Shown here piece by piece: positions 41,356 through 51,790 of a stretch of 64,000 bases of DNA. This DNA is from Monomorium pharaonis. Its lineage: Eukaryota > Arthropoda > Insecta > Hymenoptera > Formicidae. The notes below the pieces were generated by a model. It ran no database searches. It worked only from the letters and a program-made list of their open reading frames with translations, and was not told where the DNA came from. Made by a program: the position numbers and the translations under genes. The DNA is taken from positions 6,485,561-6,549,560 of the forward strand of contig NC_050474.1 of the NCBI RefSeq assembly GCF_013373865.1. Direction: 5' to 3'. Numbering within the stretch: position 1 is the first letter of the stretch; the number at the start of each line of letters is the position of its first letter.

Positions 41356-41598
41356 ATGTGTTATATAGTATCGCTCGTGGTTTGTACAACGGAACTGCTG
41401 CATTCAATTACAGTGAGTGCATCGTCAGGTCGACGTGCTCCGCAGGAAATGTCCGAAGCGCGATGGGCGTACCTCGCGAAACGCGTGAAACGAAACGTCG
41501 ACAACTTTTGCATAGGTCATTTATTTGAAATACATGTCTCACAATTAGATTTCTTTTCAGAGACGGCTGTCGCGTCCTCTATACATCATCGAAAATAA
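41356..41598 (+). CDS. Possible small secreted peptide ORF, 80 codons, unconfirmed
   Basis: From the ATG at 41,356 the frame encodes a hydrophobic start (MCYIVSLVVCTTELLHSITV), then a Ser/Gly stretch, a dibasic RR and a second basic cluster (AKRVKRN). It ends at a TAA at 41,596-41,598. GC content rises locally at 41,410-41,515 in an AT-rich setting, which can mark coding sequence. The layout recalls a small prohormone with a signal peptide and dibasic cleavage sites, but I recognise no known neuropeptide. Consensus-like splice sites within the frame (CAG|GAAATG and GCATAG|GTC) mean it could instead be one exon of something else. It lies 1.1 kb downstream of PHM on the other strand. Confidence 0.2.
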   Translation: MCYIVSLVVCTTELLHSITVSASSGRRAPQEMSEARWAYLAKRVKRNVDNFCIGHLFEIHVSQLDFFSETAVASSIHHRK

Positions 41599-42742
41599 AT
41601 AATTATCTGTAAACGATATCGCGAAAAAAATACGCTGAATAATTACATCTATATTTCTTCATTTAACACTTATACAGTCTCTTCAGGAGTAGAGATTCCT
41701 GAGCATTACATATATACAGGCTCGAGAAGAAAGAAAGACTTTGTAACATTTGAAAATATTCTCTTGTCACATACATATATACATATATACTATGATTAGC
41801 AAAACCTAAATAGTTCTGCTTTTTTAATAAGTAATCATTAGTTAAAGAATTATGTAAATGCATCGTACACTTTAAATGCAACTCCCAATTTAAATGCATC
41901 GTACAATTTAAATGCAACTCCCAACGCTGTACCTCAATAAATTGGTTATTAAAATAAATCGGCATGTACATAATATTGTCTCTAGTAATTCCAATCTTTC
42001 CAAATAACATGCATATAACAAAAAATATTAACTGAAACACTAGGCCTAAGTTTACAATGTTATCTTATATCACATCTGCATAGTGCTCTCACAGAATAAT
42101 TATAGATATTGTAGAACACAATGCAATAACTGATTAAATAATAAGTAATTTTATAGCAATCAATTTATACTTTTTTTCGTAAAAATTATATATTATGTAC
42201 ATGTACTTGATCGGCAATTGCAATAGCAATTGGAATAATCGTACGTCTCATTTATAAAAATATAAGAATTGACAAGAAGAGGTAATGTTGTAAATTGATA
42301 TCGAGTCCTTTAAAAATTTACGTAAAATAAGTACCCTGGTTACACTATTATCGCAAAAATACTTATAATCGCTTAAAATGATGTCAGAAATTAATTCGGA
42401 ATAATTTGTGCGTATGTTGGATATCATCTTGATGAGGTTAAACTTTAAAGCTGTTTCAAAAATAAAACTAATAATCCTAATAAATTCAAAACATTGAAAT
42501 AAAATAAAATAAGTTGGTAAAAGCTGCATCAAAAATAATAAATAACAAGTATTGAAAACATCATAAATTATATCAGGACGGCTTGGTCCCCAAATATGGA
42601 ACCCTTCTCACTAATCACACGAATTGGATTGAAATACATAAAAAAAATATTAAATAGTAATTTGCGTTTGAATTTTGTCTAATTCTCTATGATAAAACGT
42701 AAAATCGATCTATTTTTGTACAAACTGACACTTTTTGATAGA

Positions 42743-44350
42743 TTATAACGTAGATGCCTCATTGTTGGGAATATTACTCAGCTCTTTGTTCCAATAATAT
42801 AAAGGCGGCCCTGAACTGAAGCAATATTTCTGTTCAAGCGGTGTATCATTCTCGACATAATACATAATATACAAATTGCACATCTCATCATCATTCGTTC
42901 CGCCAATAATCGTAACCCTATCACGCGTACTTTTCATTGTACAACGAGCAGCTAATCTATCACCATACGTAACTGGAACTCTGTGTGTAACGGGATAGAA
43001 CATCTGAGGAGTCAATGGATCCCTCTTACCAAGTTCGATCCATTCATTACTCGGCTTCACTACATACCCGGACACGACTTTTCCGAGCGAATGGGTGTGC
43101 GTTCGATATGCGAACGGATAAATAGTTTTATTCTCTGTTATGGGACAAGAAGATTCCATATGTACCGTTTTCCTAGGCGGAATGTAACCACCTGTCCCTA
43201 ACAAAATAACACCAGCCAATTTGTTCAGTGTTTGCGTTGTGTAATGCAGAAACACACCCGAATCATCCGTACTACCGTCCTTAAAACGATCAATGTGCGC
43301 ATAATGCACTTGCAACACGAGATACTGTATGGGAGAATCGCCACCTACTTTAAAGCCCACTCCCTCCGGTAGATCTAATTTAGGAGCATCCCTTGCCCAT
43401 GCGTAGATAATCTATGCAGATAAATAAATTACTTTTTCTTCAAGAGTATATAAAAGATATTTGTGTAAAATATATGTGTTCTGACATTTAATATTTATTA
43501 CCTGAGTTCCACTTTCACAAGCAGGCGCAGTATCCGGATTTTTCCCAGCGTTTGCCATTTCTCCACAGTTCCAAACTGATTTTGCACTACCCGGCTTAGT
43601 GCAACCATAGACAAGCATATGGTGAGCCGTTTCCATCGTTGCATTTGGCTCAAAGCCAACAATATAATAATCTTTTTCAAAATCTACCCTAACTGGAGTG
43701 CACAAGTATAATTCGGGCTGTAAACAAAATGTCACCTATAGTTTTTATTTTATAAAAATAAAATAATCAAGACAATAAATGAGCAAAATTAAAATGTGGA
43801 TTTAATATAAATTCAATTGACATATACACAAATAACTGTCTTATATAAGTAATATCTCAGCAATTTATTAATTTGTTTATTACGACAGCTAAAAACTAAA
43901 TAAGTGAAAACATATCTTATCTTTTAATATTCTTGTAAAAAAAAACCATTTTAAAACTACATCTTAATTTTGTTTGCTTTATTCGTTCGATTATTTAAAT
44001 TGCTTTGCAAATACAAGCTACATTCTGTATGAAAGCAATACAGAATACAAAATGTACAGATGTATTTGCAAGGACTCAGCTTGTCATTTGTCCTATACAC
44101 TTTGTTTTTACGTGTAGTAAAATGTTACACTTGTGTATTGCCACATAGTCAACTCGTATTATTATATTACAATGTCACATACCGTACCGCATGTTATTCG
44201 TACGTCATACAGAAAAAAAACCAAAGTACTTACCACGTTCGGTCGCACGTTTGGCATAATCAGAGAATATTTTTTGGTATGGTAACAGCACGTGAACTTG
44301 AAAAAAATCGCGAAAGCGAAGCAACGCATAAACACGCGTTTCTCCAACAT
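42743..44350 (-). CDS. Phm: Peptidylglycine alpha-hydroxylating monooxygenase (PHM)
   Basis: PHM is the copper- and ascorbate-dependent enzyme that hydroxylates the alpha carbon of C-terminal glycine in peptide precursors, the first step of neuropeptide amidation, inside secretory granules. Insects carry the lyase step in separate PAL genes. The coding exons are 44350-44234, 43717-43502 and 43411-42743 (all phase 0), giving 333 aa. Residues about 8-22 form a signal peptide. The copper ligands are all present: HH at 71-72 (ETAHHM), H147 (LQVHY), the HTH pair at 216 and 218, and M288 (DDEMCNLYIMYY). Introns have GTAAGT and GTAATA donors and TTTACAG and CATAG acceptors. ATGs at 44350 and 44329 are both possible starts; the first is used. 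The length is a little below the roughly 350-370 aa usual for insect PHM, but no core block is missing. No lyase domain follows, as expected for insects. Confidence 0.95.
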
Positions 44351-45084
44351 TTTTCATACACCAGTACTTGTCTCACACGTCCAGTATCAACGCCGTGACA
44401 CGAAATCCACCTGTCAAACGCTACAGGTCGATCGATACGACACCTAGCTCAACCCAAGCCGCGCCGAATGACGTAAATGGTGATATTTCTGAAGCGCAAC
44501 ATTTTGTGACGGTGGCGACATCTCGCGGAAGCGCACACATACTCTTGTCACAGCACTGATGTGTTGGTAATATGGGAGTTAATTAAATTTTGATATAATA
44601 TGATAAATTCTAATATACGACGATGAAACAATGTAGAACTCAATATTGCGTAATGCAAATAAATAAGATTTAAGTCAATAGATTTACTCATTATGATTAT
44701 TGTATCAGAAAGAATTTTGCTTAGACACATACGAGAAAGCAATTAATCATATATCACATTTAATATTTAAAGAACGAGTGATTTCATTTACTTACCATCT
44801 AGGATGAAGCTTGCTTACCATGCAGTTAACGCCATCTCCCGATGCTTGTCCCGATGCTCGTCTCCAGGAAACGATGAAAATGCAACTTTGAAACTCCATT
44901 CGCGCGCTTTCTCGTCCCTCGAAAAAACTCACTCCGACACACAAGTCAGATCGCTCCATAAGATATATGATTCCCGTAGCGGAGTATTTCCGCTTGGGTA
45001 CACACAAAAATTCGATCGTTCTTTGACACGATACGCTTACGACGTCAATTGCGATTCGAAATCGTCACGAAAGCGACGCGAGAT

Positions 45085-45303
45085 TCATGGCGAGGCACAC
45101 GGAATCCATGTTGTTCTTCCCGCACAATTGTCTCGATGTTTATCACGGCGTGATCTCGATAATATTTGACGATTACATTCGCGACAATCATATGCTTTAC
45201 TCGTTGCTTTGACGGCACTCCCGACACAAGTCACGTCCATAACGCGTTCACGATCGGTGAGAAAATTCGCGATTAATCGCGCCACCGCGTTTTCTCTCTC
45301 CAC
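45085..45303 (-). CDS. Possible small ORF with a C2HC zinc-finger-like motif, doubtful
   Basis: The frame gives 72 aa with YDCRECNRQI followed by RDKHRDNC, that is Cys-x2-Cys-x12-His-x4-Cys, spacing that can fit a C2HC zinc finger. Both adjacent frames and the opposite strand are also open over this GC-rich stretch, which weakens the case. It might be a first exon of an unseen gene, or chance. Confidence 0.15.
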   Translation of the reverse strand: MERENAVARLIANFLTDRERVMDVTCVGSAVKATSKAYDCRECNRQILSRSRRDKHRDNCAGRTTWIPCASP

Positions 45304-45332
45304 CTTCGATGGATCGTGCTGCCAAAACTGTT

Positions 45333-45484
45333 AAGGTGCCTTTTCACGCTGACGCTTGACGCTCATTTTCAGCGTCAAAAAACATCACGTGACTAAAAAT
45401 AACGAATGGGTATCTTTATTTTTAGTCACGTGATGTCTTTTGACGCTGAAAATGGGGTCAAGCGTCAGCATGAAAAGGCACCTT
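45333..45484. mobile_element. 152-bp nearly perfect palindromic MITE
   Basis: The ends read AAGGTGCCTTTTCACGCTGA on the left and AAGGTGCCTTTTCATGCTGA on the reversed right. The arms extend about 65 bases to an inner pair TCACGTGACTAAAAATAA / TTATTTTTAGTCACGTGA, with a loop of only about 14 bases. It is non-coding. The high arm identity suggests recent insertion. Confidence 0.92.
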
Positions 45485-45620
45485 GGCGGCCAAACAGTGG
45501 CGCCAAATTGAAATAATTCAAAATACGTAAGATCCGATCTCACAGGTAATCAATGTTTTTAGAGATTTGAATAGATGTGTAAGTGTATGTATATAATATA
45601 TGTATATGTATATGTATGTT

Positions 45621-45930
45621 AGATTTGAGTAAATTAAATTTGTGGTTTATAAAATTAATTTATTTACGTAAATGTTATAAACAGAAAACTGTAACTTAGT
45701 TAAAAATTACATTAAAATTAAATTGAGTTAAATAAAAAAATTAATTTAAAAAAAAATGATTTACATTAAATTAGAAATTCATAATTTTTTAAAATTAAGT
45801 TGCGATTTAACTCAATTTAATCTTAATATAACTTATAATTAAGTTAAAGCTTTCTGTTCTTATTACATTTACGTAAATAAATTAATTTTATAAATTATTA
45901 ACCAATTTAATTTAAGTAAAAAAAACTAGT
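45621..45930. mobile_element. MITE with about 110-bp AT-rich terminal inverted repeats
   Basis: The left arm contains ATAAAATTAATTTATTTACG, then TAAATGTTATAA, GAAAACTGTAACTTAG and AAATTGAGTTAAAT. The same blocks recur in reverse order and complement on the right arm. Exact termini are uncertain by about ten bases because of AT richness. Confidence 0.7.
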
Positions 45931-46864
45931 AACTTACCAACCCTACATACATATATACAAACACATATATACATATATGTATACATATGTATACATTAAT
46001 ATTAACATAATTATAATATGAATCACCAAATAAATTAATTATTGTATTTGTAAATTAAATTTATATAAAATAACAAAGAAATATTACTTGTTATGGGAAT
46101 GTTTTACTTTTATAATCTTTTTTTTTTACAGATAAATTTTTAATTTGAGAAAAGATAATAAATTAAAGTATAAATGTGGTTTAAAAAGTAACTAGTTAAA
46201 GTTAAAAATTAATTCATTCAAAATTAACAAGTTAAGAAAAAACAGAATAAAAAGGCGATCAATTAAATCGATTATGCAATTCTCTGTGATCAGCATTTAT
46301 TTTGGATATCATTAATAAAATATCTCTGCAAAGCTCACTAATTATGAAACTATTTATGAAATTAATCTGCCAAAGTAGTATGTTAAAAATCATTGCGACT
46401 GCATTTTAATCATGTTACATTATCTATTCTCTTAATTATGCCTACAGGTATGTTGTATGTATGTACATACATATACGCTTCTCCACGCATTTTTTTTTTT
46501 TGGACGGAATTACATTATTGAGTAACGGTATTTCCTAATTGAAATCTACCACGAGATTCTTGCGACTCGATTAAAAATCATGAAACTTTACACGCTAATT
46601 TCTTTACGCTAAATTTAACAGATGCAGCATAAAAACTATTAGGTCGTTTTGTAACGAGTCTTTCTCATAATAATAATTTTACATCGGCATTTCATTTCGC
46701 GGTGCAAGATCACCGAATCTCGGAGAAAAGCCACATGGGAAACACCGGTGTAATTGACATGATAAATTATGTTTTAGACATATATCGATTACGGGTCGAT
46801 CTGATGACGGGAACTTTCGATCGAGAATCGTCGAATCAGTCATCTTAACGTAAAATGACGAAAT

Positions 46865-49800
46865 TTATCTCTTATTGATGTATATGTCGCGAATTTGGTC
46901 CGTCAGCCACTCGATCGCTGGCTGCAGGCCTTCGCCGGTCAACGCGTTCGTCGCCCGTATGTGCCAGGGCTTATTCTGTATGCGCTCAAGCCCCAGGGCG
47001 GCGACCAGTTTCACGGTAGTTAAGGAATCAGGTAGGTCCATCTTGTTCGCCAGGAAGAGGATGGGTAGCTTGCGCCCTGAAATATTAATTTCGCTTTTGA
47101 ATCTTTCAAAACTCCCTCGCACCGAATCTCTCGCTTAGAAAACCGCAAACTGCGGAATCGCTTCGAAAAGTTTTTTTAATCCCGTTTGCATCTCAATACA
47201 ACTTTAGACTCGGTCTAACTTACTTTCTATTTTTTTTTCCTAATTTGTAAAGTCAGAAAAGGATAAAAAATAAGTTAAACCGGGATTAAAGTTAAGTTAC
47301 GCAAACGAGCCTTGTAACTTCTCCACATAAATCTTTACAATTCTCTTGTTTTAAGATTGTTTTAGTTTTACAATACTAGCTAAAAGTCATCGAAAGTTAA
47401 AAACTTCTTCGATTTATTCTTTTTTTTTATAGCTAACAAAAAAATTCATCACCCGTCATGAATTAAATATATACCTGCCACGTCGGGATGCTGCAGGAGC
47501 ATGTCCAGCTCTTCCTTGATGACAACCACTCGTAGATTATCACTGCTGTCGATTATAAAGATGATCCCGTGGCAATCTTTGTAATAATGCTCCCACAATG
47601 GTCTATGACGTTCGTGGCCCGACATATCGAACGCGGTGAAACTGACATTCTTAACTGAAACAATAACTTTGACTTAATGACATTGGAATAAAAGCAAGAT
47701 ACATATATATTAATTGGCTAATTAATAGAAATTACAAATTCTAAATTATCAAATAACATCTATAATTTTGTTGTTGAGTAAAATTTTCATTTTTTAATCA
47801 TCGATTAAGTTAACTGGAACTAAAGTCATCTTCAGGGACCATCTCTATCTGATTGGTTTGACCGACTGATTAAATTTTAAAACTAATCAATTACAAAACT
47901 TAATATTGATTATTTTGTTTTCGATATCCGTTTTTTTGTAATTTATTATTTATTTGTATAAAATACAATACTTTTAATCAAATTGAATCATTGTTTAATA
48001 AAAATAATTAAAAAATTAAGTTACAAGTTCATCAATTTTAAGTTCATAAGTTGGCAATTTATAAATTTAATTTGTCAATTTTTTTTGTTAATAGTTAATC
48101 AAAGTTAATGTGACCGATCATTAATTGTCGATTAGAGCTGTGCTTCAAAATTCACTGTTAGGCTAAAAATTTGTATTATATATGTGATATAAAATTTAGA
48201 TTTTTCAGTCTAATAATAAATTTTCGGAACCCAGAATCGATCGAAATTTAATTAAACCCGGCCGTCTTAAAAATTAGAGACAATGTAAATAAAAAGTGGC
48301 TTTTCTTCGTGATCAGTCTTTGATTACAGTGTCTCTTTTTGGTCATTAGCAGCTTGCCCATTTGGCCAGATTACAGTTTCTTTATTAAAATTATTAAAAA
48401 TATAAAAAAATAGAATCGAAACGCCATCTAACGGTATAACGCCGAAGAAAATGGAACGTTCAAGATGTGAAAACAATTGAGAACCGCCACAAGTATCTTG
48501 GCGGGAATTTATTTGACTTTGTTATTGTTTCAAGTGAACATAACGGTTCTTCCGAAAGAGAATGTCGAGAATGGAGACGCGATCCTCCAGCAACGAGAAT
48601 ATCGAGCCGACGACGGAAGGTATGTGAGTTGTTAAAAAATTCTAACCCCACTGACGAGAGAGGTTAACCTGTTTTGCGGCTTTTAGACACGTCGGTTGCG
48701 GAGAAGAAGAAGAAACTACTTCGAGAGATACAGGATTTGAAATGCATCATCAAACAGTGCGAATGGAGTCTGCAAGCCTTACGATTTAAGGACGTGGAGA
48801 ATCGCGTGACCGAGAAGCCGCCGGAGAGTTCGGAGGTTCCCTCAGGTATCAGCAGTACGCAACAGAATGCCCAGGTCGATCTGCAGACTGACATGTATAG
48901 GTTCGCCGGTTTTCACTGTATCAAATTTCGGAGGGACGAGTTCATATTTAATTTCACATCGACGAACGGAGAGCGGAAGGACAATACTTACGCGATACAG
49001 ATCTTTATCAAGGATAAAAAGGCCCATCTGGGAAAATGGGTGATGCCAATGTCAATTGACATGAATTATCTATTGTCCAAAACACCTATCGACAATTTGA
49101 AAAATCTCCCTGCTTTTATTAAGAGCTGCAAGCACAACGTCGACTGCTACACTGAGCGACAGGAGCAGTTTTTGTCATTAAAGGTATACTTTTATCTTAC
49201 AAAAATGATTGGGATGTAAAATTGTTTTTAGAATATAATATTAAAGAATAAATAACGTTTGTCTTTTCAGGAATGTATTTCACATATGAAGCATTGCACA
49301 CTGCAGTCTGATATTGGATTTAGGCAGATTAATTTGGAATTGTACGGTGTACATGACACTGAAAATGACAGATATATAAACTTAATAACATATTTACTGT
49401 ATCACTCTGATAGAGCGAGACCTTACAAAATTGAGTTTAACACGACAGACAAAAGCAAGTTAAATGATAATGTAAAGCAGAGATTAAAAATATGCATGAA
49501 GGAATTTAAAAAATCAGACTTACTAACTGCATTCGACAAGATTCTAAAGGAAAATTCTACATTTACATGGGTGCGGACAGATGGCAGTGAAAGTCCATTG
49601 GAATTGAATGTATGGCATTTCAACATATATAATATTTAAATAATTTTTTGCTTATTGAAAGGTGCTTTAATTACAATTTTATTTTTAGAATACCAGTAGC
49701 TCTGACGAAGAAGACTTCTTAACTCAACTGCAATCAAATCAGAAGAGATCATTGAGAAAAGTGGAGAAGAAGCGTCAGTTGCAAAAGAAGTGGAATGAAA

Positions 49801-50995
49801 GAAAAAGGCAAAGAATAACTAAAAATAGTGAAATTAGTGAATCATCGGAAGATGATAGAGAGGATAATCACTCGAAAGCGAAAGTACCACGCGTTAAAAA
49901 TCCACGGCAAATTCCAACAAAAAAGAAGACAAAGAAGGCTACTACGTCCACTTTGAAACAAAAGAATATTAATAAAAATCTGCTGGTAGAGATAACACCG
50001 TTGCTTAATCCTAAAGTAAAATTAAAACAAACAAAATTAAATTTCGAAACTCGTGAAGTTACGAATTCTAATACAAATGAAATATCTCTGTTTGAATCAA
50101 AATCTCATAATAGATCCAACAACAGCAAACAGTCGGAGCCAGATGTAGCCAAACTAATCACCAGTACTCCTCTACATCATAAAGTCGATATTAGAAAAGG
50201 ACCCACGTCCTCACCTACTTTAGAGAGAAATAATATTGCATCTATTGCAACACAGAATATGGCAAACAAATTAAATGTTTCTAGAAACGACGATCAGCTG
50301 AGCGATAAAAAGACTCCGAAAAAGAAAACTCAAGGAAGGACTAATCGATTATTACGAAGTCACTCGAAGACTATTGGATTATTACCACAGGTCTTGAAGA
50401 CCAATCAACGCCTCACAAGAAGTTTGTTAAGAGGACATGATGGAATGTTGAAAGAAATATAAATGTACAAAGTCTGTTTGCACCAACTTGTAGCTTAACT
50501 TTAAACTTTAATAATTTACTTTATGCCTTTTTCTATTTTTTGTTTCTTTTCTTACATTGGTGCAAACAATCTTCAAATATATTATGTCTAAGAGAAGCAT
50601 ATCTTCTGTAAATAAAATGTAAATATTTTCTGTGCATCTAAAATATGCATTTCAAATATATTTATGTATTAATTTTTTTCATGTTATTTTCTAATTGTAA
50701 GATAAACAGGCAATGCAATTTCAAGATTGTGTGTGCAAGTGCGATAGTGAAACGGTGAAGGAAAGCAATGGAATCTCACATTCTTCACATTTTGTCGCTC
50801 CACGCTGTTTAACTTACATGCGAATTTTTCGACATTAAACCCGACAGTGGGCACTATGTCTATGCAACGGTCATCCTCGCGTTTGAAATTATTTATGACC
50901 GTCGACTTACCACTGTTGTTAAGGCCCACCACTAAAACGTTTACTTCTTTTTTCCTAAGACCTAAGAGATTCGCTAAACGATCGAATAACCCCAT
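46865..50995 (-). CDS. Arl6: ARL6/BBS3, ARF-like small GTPase
   Basis: ARL6 recruits the BBSome coat to membranes for ciliary cargo traffic; in insects cilia are confined mainly to sensory neurons and sperm. The coding exons are 50995-50818, 47654-47475 and 47076-46865, with split codons joining in frame, giving 189 aa against about 186 in vertebrates. The start MGLFDRLANLLGLRKKE is characteristic of the family, including Gly2. The P-loop is G24-x4-G-K-S31, switch I Thr is T50 (VPTVGF), the FDMSG switch II entry starts at F68, and NKMD is at 130-133. The C-terminal half (KPWHI, GEGLQPAIEWL) also matches ARL6. The residue after DMSG is His73 where ARL6 normally has Gln. Intron 1 is 3.16 kb and contains another complete gene on the plus strand. 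Intron 2 carries a MITE. The gene is head to head with LTV1. Confidence 0.95.
47170..47313. mobile_element. MITE-like inverted repeat in ARL6 intron 2
   Basis: The arms contain TTTTTTTAATCCCG and CTAACTTACTTTCTA on the left, answered by TAAGTTAAACCGGGATTAAA on the right. A related unit is in intron 1 of the V-ATPase G gene (55,290-55,397). Borders are approximate. Confidence 0.45.
47850..48130. repeat. AT-rich dispersed repeat inside ARL6 intron 1
   Basis: The block around TATTTTGTTTTC, TATCCGTTTTTTTGTAATTT and ATTTATTTGTATA is recognisably similar, in the same order, to sequence at about 51,370-51,490 upstream of LTV1. Element type and borders cannot be set by eye. Confidence 0.35.
48562..50462 (+). 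CDS. CENP-O/Mcm21-like kinetochore protein with basic C-terminal tail (tentative), nested in ARL6 intron 1
   Basis: Four coding exons, 48562-48619, 48687-49183, 49271-49609 and 49689-50462, join in frame to 555 aa, with consensus GT/AG borders and introns of 67, 87 and 79 bases. After a short acidic/Ser start comes a charged coiled coil (about 24-55, EKKKKLLREIQDLKCIIKQC). A region beginning YRFAGFHCIKF then carries strand and helix blocks typical of a tandem RWD fold to about residue 295. The order and spacing (Y-x-F-x-G, then a D/N-T-Y-x-I-x-I strand, then PMSIDMNYLL, then helices) resemble CENP-O, a subunit of the COMA part of the inner kinetochore. The last roughly 260 residues are Lys/Ser-rich with nuclear-signal-like clusters (KKRQLQKKWNERKRQR, KKKTKK, PKKK), which vertebrate CENP-O lacks. 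A short upstream ATG at 48451 precedes the chosen start. AATAAA lies at 50,611. The gene model is firm; the family assignment is inference from memory of the fold and motifs. Confidence 0.7.
50611..50616 (+). terminator. Poly(A) signal AATAAA of the nested gene
   Basis: A canonical AATAAA lies about 150 bases after the stop codon of the CENP-O-like gene. It precedes the minus-strand ARL6 exon 1 by about 200 bases, so both genes fit without overlapping exons. Confidence 0.6.
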
Positions 50996-51790
50996 TTTCT
51001 CTCGATGCTGTAAGCCTCCCTTTCACATTTATCGGACATCAATAAACACCCTCACCCCTCTCCTGTTTATATTGCTGCGAATTGGAGTGGCGCAAGGACA
51101 ACCACTTTCTCTCCCCTCTCTCACCTAAATGTTTCACCTGCATCAATTGAGAAATTTATGTTTGAGAGTCACTGCCGTGCTCCGAACAACTTTTAACTTG
51201 TTGAAGAAAAGTGAGAATTTTTGTTTAATTAAATATTTTCTGTATTTGTTATATGTATATAAATTATCTATTCAAAATAAAATAAAGGTATAGGTCTTTC
51301 ACCAACTCTAATTAACTAAAAAAAAATCAGTCAATGCAGTTGTATGAATTTTTAATTCCTAAATTAATAAATGCTAACTGCAAAATTAAAATTGGATATT
51401 TTGTTTTCTTTATCCATGTTTTTTCTGCAAATTATAATTCATTTATTTATATAGAAAACTTTACATTATTAATTTAATTAAAATTTAAGGTTAGAAATAA
51501 CGAATTTTAAGTTTTGTAGCTAACAATTCATAAATATAATCTTTTTTTTTTTTTTTTAAGAAAAAGAGAGAAAATACAACATTATAGGGATTTTTCTCTT
51601 TTTGTAGGAATTTTTCTCTGAAGCATCTATTCTGATCCATCATGTCTGAAACCACATGTTTTGCGTTCTGGGTATTTAAAGGAATAGACGTGTTATTCTA
51701 ATTTACAAATATATTACTACGTTACAACGATTACTTTCGTTGCACGTTACTGATTTTTGTGAGTACAATCAATTTGAACGTCAGATCAAG
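50996..51790. promoter_or_regulatory. Shared intergenic region between the ARL6 and LTV1 starts
   Basis: The two start codons face away from each other across about 795 bases, so this stretch must hold both promoters and 5' leaders. It includes a T-run (about 51,542-51,558) and the dispersed AT-rich repeat at about 51,370-51,490. No defined core promoter element was recognised. Confidence 0.5.

Larger units (their letters stand above)
32151..42742. other. Intergenic, AT-rich with GC-rich patches; no recognised gene
   Basis: GC-rich patches are near 32,870-33,870, 34,550-35,050 and 37,330-37,560. One clear MITE (35,274-35,480), a (GA)n run (33,879-33,908), a 13-base C-run (37,637-37,649) and a weak coding candidate at 41,356-41,598 are listed separately. 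I saw no other exon with protein similarity on either strand. Confidence 0.5.
44351..46864. other. Intergenic between PHM and ARL6; probable PHM promoter and MITEs
   Basis: The first 200 bases upstream of PHM are moderately GC-rich and presumably hold its promoter. A GC-rich block at 44,800-45,310 carries overlapping short frames on both strands, including a weak C2HC-like one (45,085-45,303, minus). Two MITEs (45,333-45,484 and 45,621-45,930) follow. The remainder to 46,864 is very AT-rich with ATAC/TATG simple sequence around 45,945-45,995. No certain gene is seen. Confidence 0.5.

Noticed and set aside
50847..51128. Plus-strand open frame antisense to ARL6 exon 1
   Set aside because: It is a shadow of the well-supported ARL6 coding exon.
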